Below are positions 60,312-64,000 of a stretch of 64,000 nt of DNA, piece by piece. The notes below the pieces were generated by a model that saw only the letters and a list, made by a program, of their open reading frames with translations, ran no database searches and was not told where the DNA came from. Made by a program: the position numbers and the translations under genes. The stretch's first letter is position 1, and every line of letters begins with the position of its first letter. The stretch is from Nectonema munidae (Eukaryota; Nematomorpha; Nectonematoida; Nectonematidae). The DNA is taken from the NCBI GenBank assembly GCA_030549495.1, contig JAUIRK010001051.1, forward strand, positions 310,001 to 374,000, written 5' to 3'.

Positions 60312-60329
60312 ATGGTTATGCAATCACAA

Positions 60330-60510
60330 TTACAAACAAGGTAATTGGACTTGATAAAATTAGTGAAGTGATCCGCAACAGTGAAAGTATAATATCGAGT
60401 AATAATGGTCATTGGACAAAAATTCTTTAATAATAAACTTTAAAAAAAAAGTTCGCCCTAAAAAAATTTGGGGATGTGCGCCTCTGAATTCTTATATCTT
60501 CACAAGTTTC
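60330..60510 (+). mobile_element. TTF-hAT fragment (copy 3)
   Basis: GTCATTGGACAAAAATTCTTTAATAATAAA, followed by A-rich sequence and GGGGATGTGCGCCTCT, matches 11690-11815 (TTCATTGGACAAAAATTCTT..., GAGGATGTGGGTCCTCT). Non-coding remnant. Confidence 0.55.
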
Positions 60511-61856
60511 TAGTTTTCAATGAGAACAAATTGAAGATAGCATTCAACTCTATAACTATGTTATAGGTAATCCTGATATTGAAAAATGTCAGAATGCAAT
60601 TTTTTAGTGGAAAGATTTTTGTGCTAATGTTTAAGATCCATCGACAACACGCTTAGAAGCTTTTAATATTTCTGATGGGATAAAACATAAAAAATCTTCT
60701 AACTATTTTTTAAATTTATTTAATTTTGAGTTTTATTTTACTTTTGAAGTTTGCTAATAAAAAGAAATTATTTCTTAAATTCTATAGGTTAAAAATGTTT
60801 TAATTTTGTTATCTAGAATTGTAAACTTGGTTTTTGATAAGGAATATATTATTTCACAAAGATTTTACTTTATTAATATTTATAATTGAAAAAGCTTTTA
60901 ATTTCAGTCGTCTTCTGTTTTTGGAATATCCAATATAGGAAGGAAGTCAAATTCCTAAATAGTCCTGGACTTGGCTTAGAAGCCCTGCGAATAACACAAT
61001 ACGATTCGGCCTTCAAATTTACAGGCATTTTTATATTTTAGGTATAATTACTATAAAAAGTCAAGAAAATAATGATAAGTGCAATTTACATGTATTTAGA
61101 GTATGGTAAATTAGAAATAAATTATTTACTTAATCGTTACTTTTAAATTTAAAAATTGGCAATACGGGTTCAATATTTCTAATATATATTAACCAAATTG
61201 GGTATATAAATAAAAATTAAAAAAGTTATATTAATAACATTTAAAGTTTTAGAGGTTTGAGAACTTAACACCAAAGTTCCTACGTAAACGGTAATAGAAC
61301 TAAATTTATTACACTCTCACTTCATAAATATTTCGACACTTGAAATTTTGAGTAATCAATATTTATTTACAGAAAATTTTTTATCCTAAAATAGAACAAG
61401 ATAAGGATTTAAATCAAATAAGAAATTTTTATACCATCCGAATCCAATATCAGAGCCATTACACGCTTATTTGATGTCCCACGGCAAAAGTTTAAGTGAC
61501 AATCCAGATAAAAGTTCCCGTTCCACCCAGATAAACTCCCAGTTTAGCTCAGCGAAAAAGTTAGAGTCTCACACATACCCATCTTTACATTCTGTAACTA
61601 CTTGGTTCAGTGATTGTGCTCAGTTATTTTTTATCATTAAGGAAATTTTAAATACGATTTATAAAAATAATCTTAGAAAATGAAGGACAGAATTTAGAAT
61701 GTACAATTTAGTTATCATAAAATTCTAATATGACAAAAGTTTTAATTACGCTTCTAAATATCTACTTCACATGCGATAGCAATTTTTTAGAGTTTTCTCT
61801 CATTTTAACAATGGACAAGTGTTCTATGTGTGTATACTTTTTTTTATATAAGATGA
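60511..61856. other. AT-rich stretch without a recognised gene
   Basis: No coding signal stands out. The 70-codon frame at 61471-61683 has no recognisable motif. Confidence 0.4.
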
Positions 61857-61859
61857 TAG

Positions 61860-61995
61860 CCGTACCATGGGGTGCTTTCATCGAGAAGGCACAATTGCGC
61901 GGCCTGTATCGAACTATGAGGAAAATAGGCTTGATGTCTGTTCGAACTCATAACCTCGAGCAATCCAAAGCCAGTATCTAAGCAAACATACGCAC
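61860..61995 (-). mobile_element. SINE family A, copy 5
   Basis: Reverse strand: GGGGCGTGCGTATGTTTGCTTAGATACTGG (A-box region), GAGTTCGAACAGACATCAAGCC (B-box region), CATAGTTCGATACAGGCCGCGCAATTGTGCC, ending CCCATGGTAC. Confidence 0.75.
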
Positions 61996-62049
61996 GCCCC
62001 TTAATTAAATTATAAGCATCACCACTATCTATGTGAGCGTCATAGACAT

Positions 62050-62470
62050 AGGAAGACAAGCTCCATTAGGATGAGCATCCAGAAGAGTCATTATTGGCTC
62101 TCGATCCAGATAGTAGGTGTTCGATTCATCATTACTATCTTTCCAGCTAAGTCAGGGATCGTACATAAATCCCATCCCCCAAAATTTTAATATTTTTGAC
62201 CTCTCCTGCTCAATTTTTTTAATGCAGAGCATCTTCAATTTTTTTCGAAGCAAATGTTGATATCTTCATCTCAAAATTTACTAATCTTTTCTTTACCACA
62301 CATTAGCACTATACATTCTACAAAAATAATACACCGCAAAGTTCAACAATTTGCTGACAATCAGGTCACTGCAATGAAGATCATATCTGTCCCAAATTAA
62401 AGTTAGCGAAAATCTGCCACTTCGAATGCGATGTAACTAAAACGTCATACTATTTTATCTTCACATCACA
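62050..62470 (+). mobile_element. Possible SINE family B remnant, copy 4
   Basis: GTGTTCGATTCATC (62118-62131) looks like a B-box region, and CGAATGCGATGTAACTAAAACG with TATTTTATC (62421-62460) matches the 3' body of family B. The 280 bp between them do not match, so this is an interrupted copy or two fragments. Confidence 0.4.
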
Positions 62471-64000
62471 AATCTTCTCTTTTCATCGCCAAAATCTAGG
62501 ACGCTATCTTTTTTAACAAAATAATGAAATTGTTTTAAAAAGAAAAATCAAATAGTTGATTAAATATTTTGATATTTAGCAGATAGTACTAGTGGTGGAA
62601 GCGTACAGTCTTAATCCAGAATGACATCAAGGGCTAAATCTCTTATAATGAAGAACGAGACATCTTTTTGAAACAATAAGATTTTTAACAACATCTTATG
62701 ATAAAAGGACAAAATTTTCGCTAAAAATATTATTTCAATGATCTATACAGTTATGGATAAATATTCTTTCCTAGGTTTTCAATATAATTGTATTGAATAA
62801 TTTATATTATTTTAAGTGAAATAAATGCATTTTATTATATATTAGTGATATGAAAAGACTATAGGAAATAAAAAAATATATAAGCAATACTTGGTTTCCA
62901 ATATACGTCTTTATTTCAGATTTCTTTGTTTAAAGAATATTTAAATTTGTTTGGTTTATTTTGTTATATTCAGGTGTATTTTAGAATATTCTTATTTCTT
63001 TTGCGTTAGATTTACACAATCACTTTAATGAAGTCTTCAAATATACATCGATTTTGTAGACATATATTCACAAAGATTATGAATTTGAGTTAAGCCTTCA
63101 AATTCTTTATATGCATACCCTATATATTTTTTATTTTATTATCATTTTGGGGTTTTCATGTTGATTTCCAATTTGTTTCTTGAACTTATAAAGTTCTTAT
63201 CTAGCCAATCCACTATCACTCAATTGTTACCTATAAAACATAATGTAAAAACTTAAAAAGAAGTATTATTCACTTTAGGGCGCGTCCCTAGGACTTGATA
63301 TTTTTCTCACTGATTACATTTTAAAAAAATTTCATAATTTTATACTCTTTTCATCTTAGTATATAATGGTGTCATGTTTTGAAAGAAGCTAAAAGTTTGG
63401 AAATTAAAACTATAATTTTGATTGTTTGGAAAAGTCGCAATATTTACTTGTGAATTTTTTTTATAGAAATTTTTATATTTATTCTAATTAATTTGTATTT
63501 GTAGTTTTGCTTTATTTTGAATGCGTAAGTTTTATGTATTTGCAGAAAACAATTTATAGTTTATATAAAGTCATGGTTAGGCTAAAACATGCATTAGGAG
63601 ATTTTTTACGTTTAAGTTAATTACAATAAAATGGCTTTTATCCATCTCGTTATTTGTTTCTAAAAAATGGTATGTTTTAGCCTGACTTACACTACCCTTT
63701 AATTGCCATTCGGGGTTGGAGTGGCCATGGTTTTACAAATTTATAAGTTTTTTCTAGAATTAAACTTTTTTTTATCAGAAAGAACTAAATGATTATTTTA
63801 CAATATAATATAACAATAACCTAATATATTATGATTCTGATAAAAAATTTTTTCCCTAAATCAAAAAAAAAACAAACTGTACTTCTTAGCCTAAGTTAAG
63901 TGGCTTTTATATTTTCCATAAAGCAAAAAAATATTTACTAAAAAATATTATTGCCAAAGTGAAAGAAACTTTATTTTATAAAAGATTAAAACGACAGTTA
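62471..64000. other. AT-rich stretch to the window end
   Basis: No gene recognised. A short inverted-repeat unit at 63560-63695 is listed separately. Confidence 0.4.
63565..63695. mobile_element. Possible short MITE
   Basis: AGTCATGGTTAGGCTAAAACAT at the left and AAATGGTATGTTTTAGCCTGACTTA at the right are inverted repeats sharing AGGCTAAAACAT. No convincing target duplication was found. Confidence 0.4.

Overview
This is an AT-rich (roughly 70% A+T by eye) eukaryotic window, almost certainly from an invertebrate animal. The host genes are metazoan: a P5B-type ATPase (ATP13A2/3 family), an atypical dual-specificity phosphatase and the centriole protein CEP120. They sit among spliceosomal introns, tRNA-derived SINEs, RTE and Jockey/CR1-like LINEs, and many cut-and-paste DNA transposons (piggyBac, Tigger/pogo, several hAT lineages, and short elements with TTAA or 9-bp target duplications). 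The species cannot be named from the sequence. No retrovirus, LTR element or Polinton was recognised.

Layout. 1-15.9 kb (+): 3' half of an ATP13A-like gene, with three internal exons (703-1078, 2299-2646, 5716-6031) followed by TWO homologous last exons (6431-6800 and 15410-15851). Both have the same splice phase, an open frame and their own AATAAA, so the gene appears to make two alternative C-terminal membrane domains. Its introns hold two piggyBac copies, a nested stack of TTAA MITEs, a hAT MITE and a TTF-type hAT. 16-25.2 kb: no host gene; SINEs, two elements with 9-bp duplications, a piggyBac remnant and a 2-kb Tigger with a few lesions. 26.4-34.4 kb (-): two exons of a DUSP14/18-like phosphatase separated by a 7.5-kb intron that holds two very long (TG)n tracts (506 and 358 bp) on either side of an internally deleted Tigger. 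34.8-48.4 kb: repeats only. The centrepiece is a 7.0-kb TTAA-flanked element (38954-45991) made mostly of ~150-bp tandem repeats. A second, apparently whole piggyBac with an intron is inserted in that array, and the related uninterrupted site is present at ~10.57 kb. 49.5-51.2 kb (-): an intronless CEP120 gene lacking the third C2 domain. 51.8-64 kb: a hAT composite, a Jockey/CR1-like LINE fragment, a dead RTE LINE and SINE fragments.

The three host genes show no functional linkage; ordinary eukaryotic gene order is assumed. The strongest points are the paired ATP13A terminal exons, the satellite-bearing TTAA element with its nested piggyBac and paralogous unfilled site, the MITE-in-MITE stack at 13.25-13.76 kb, the streamlined single-exon CEP120, and the DUSP gene put together from two distant exons by matching splice phase.
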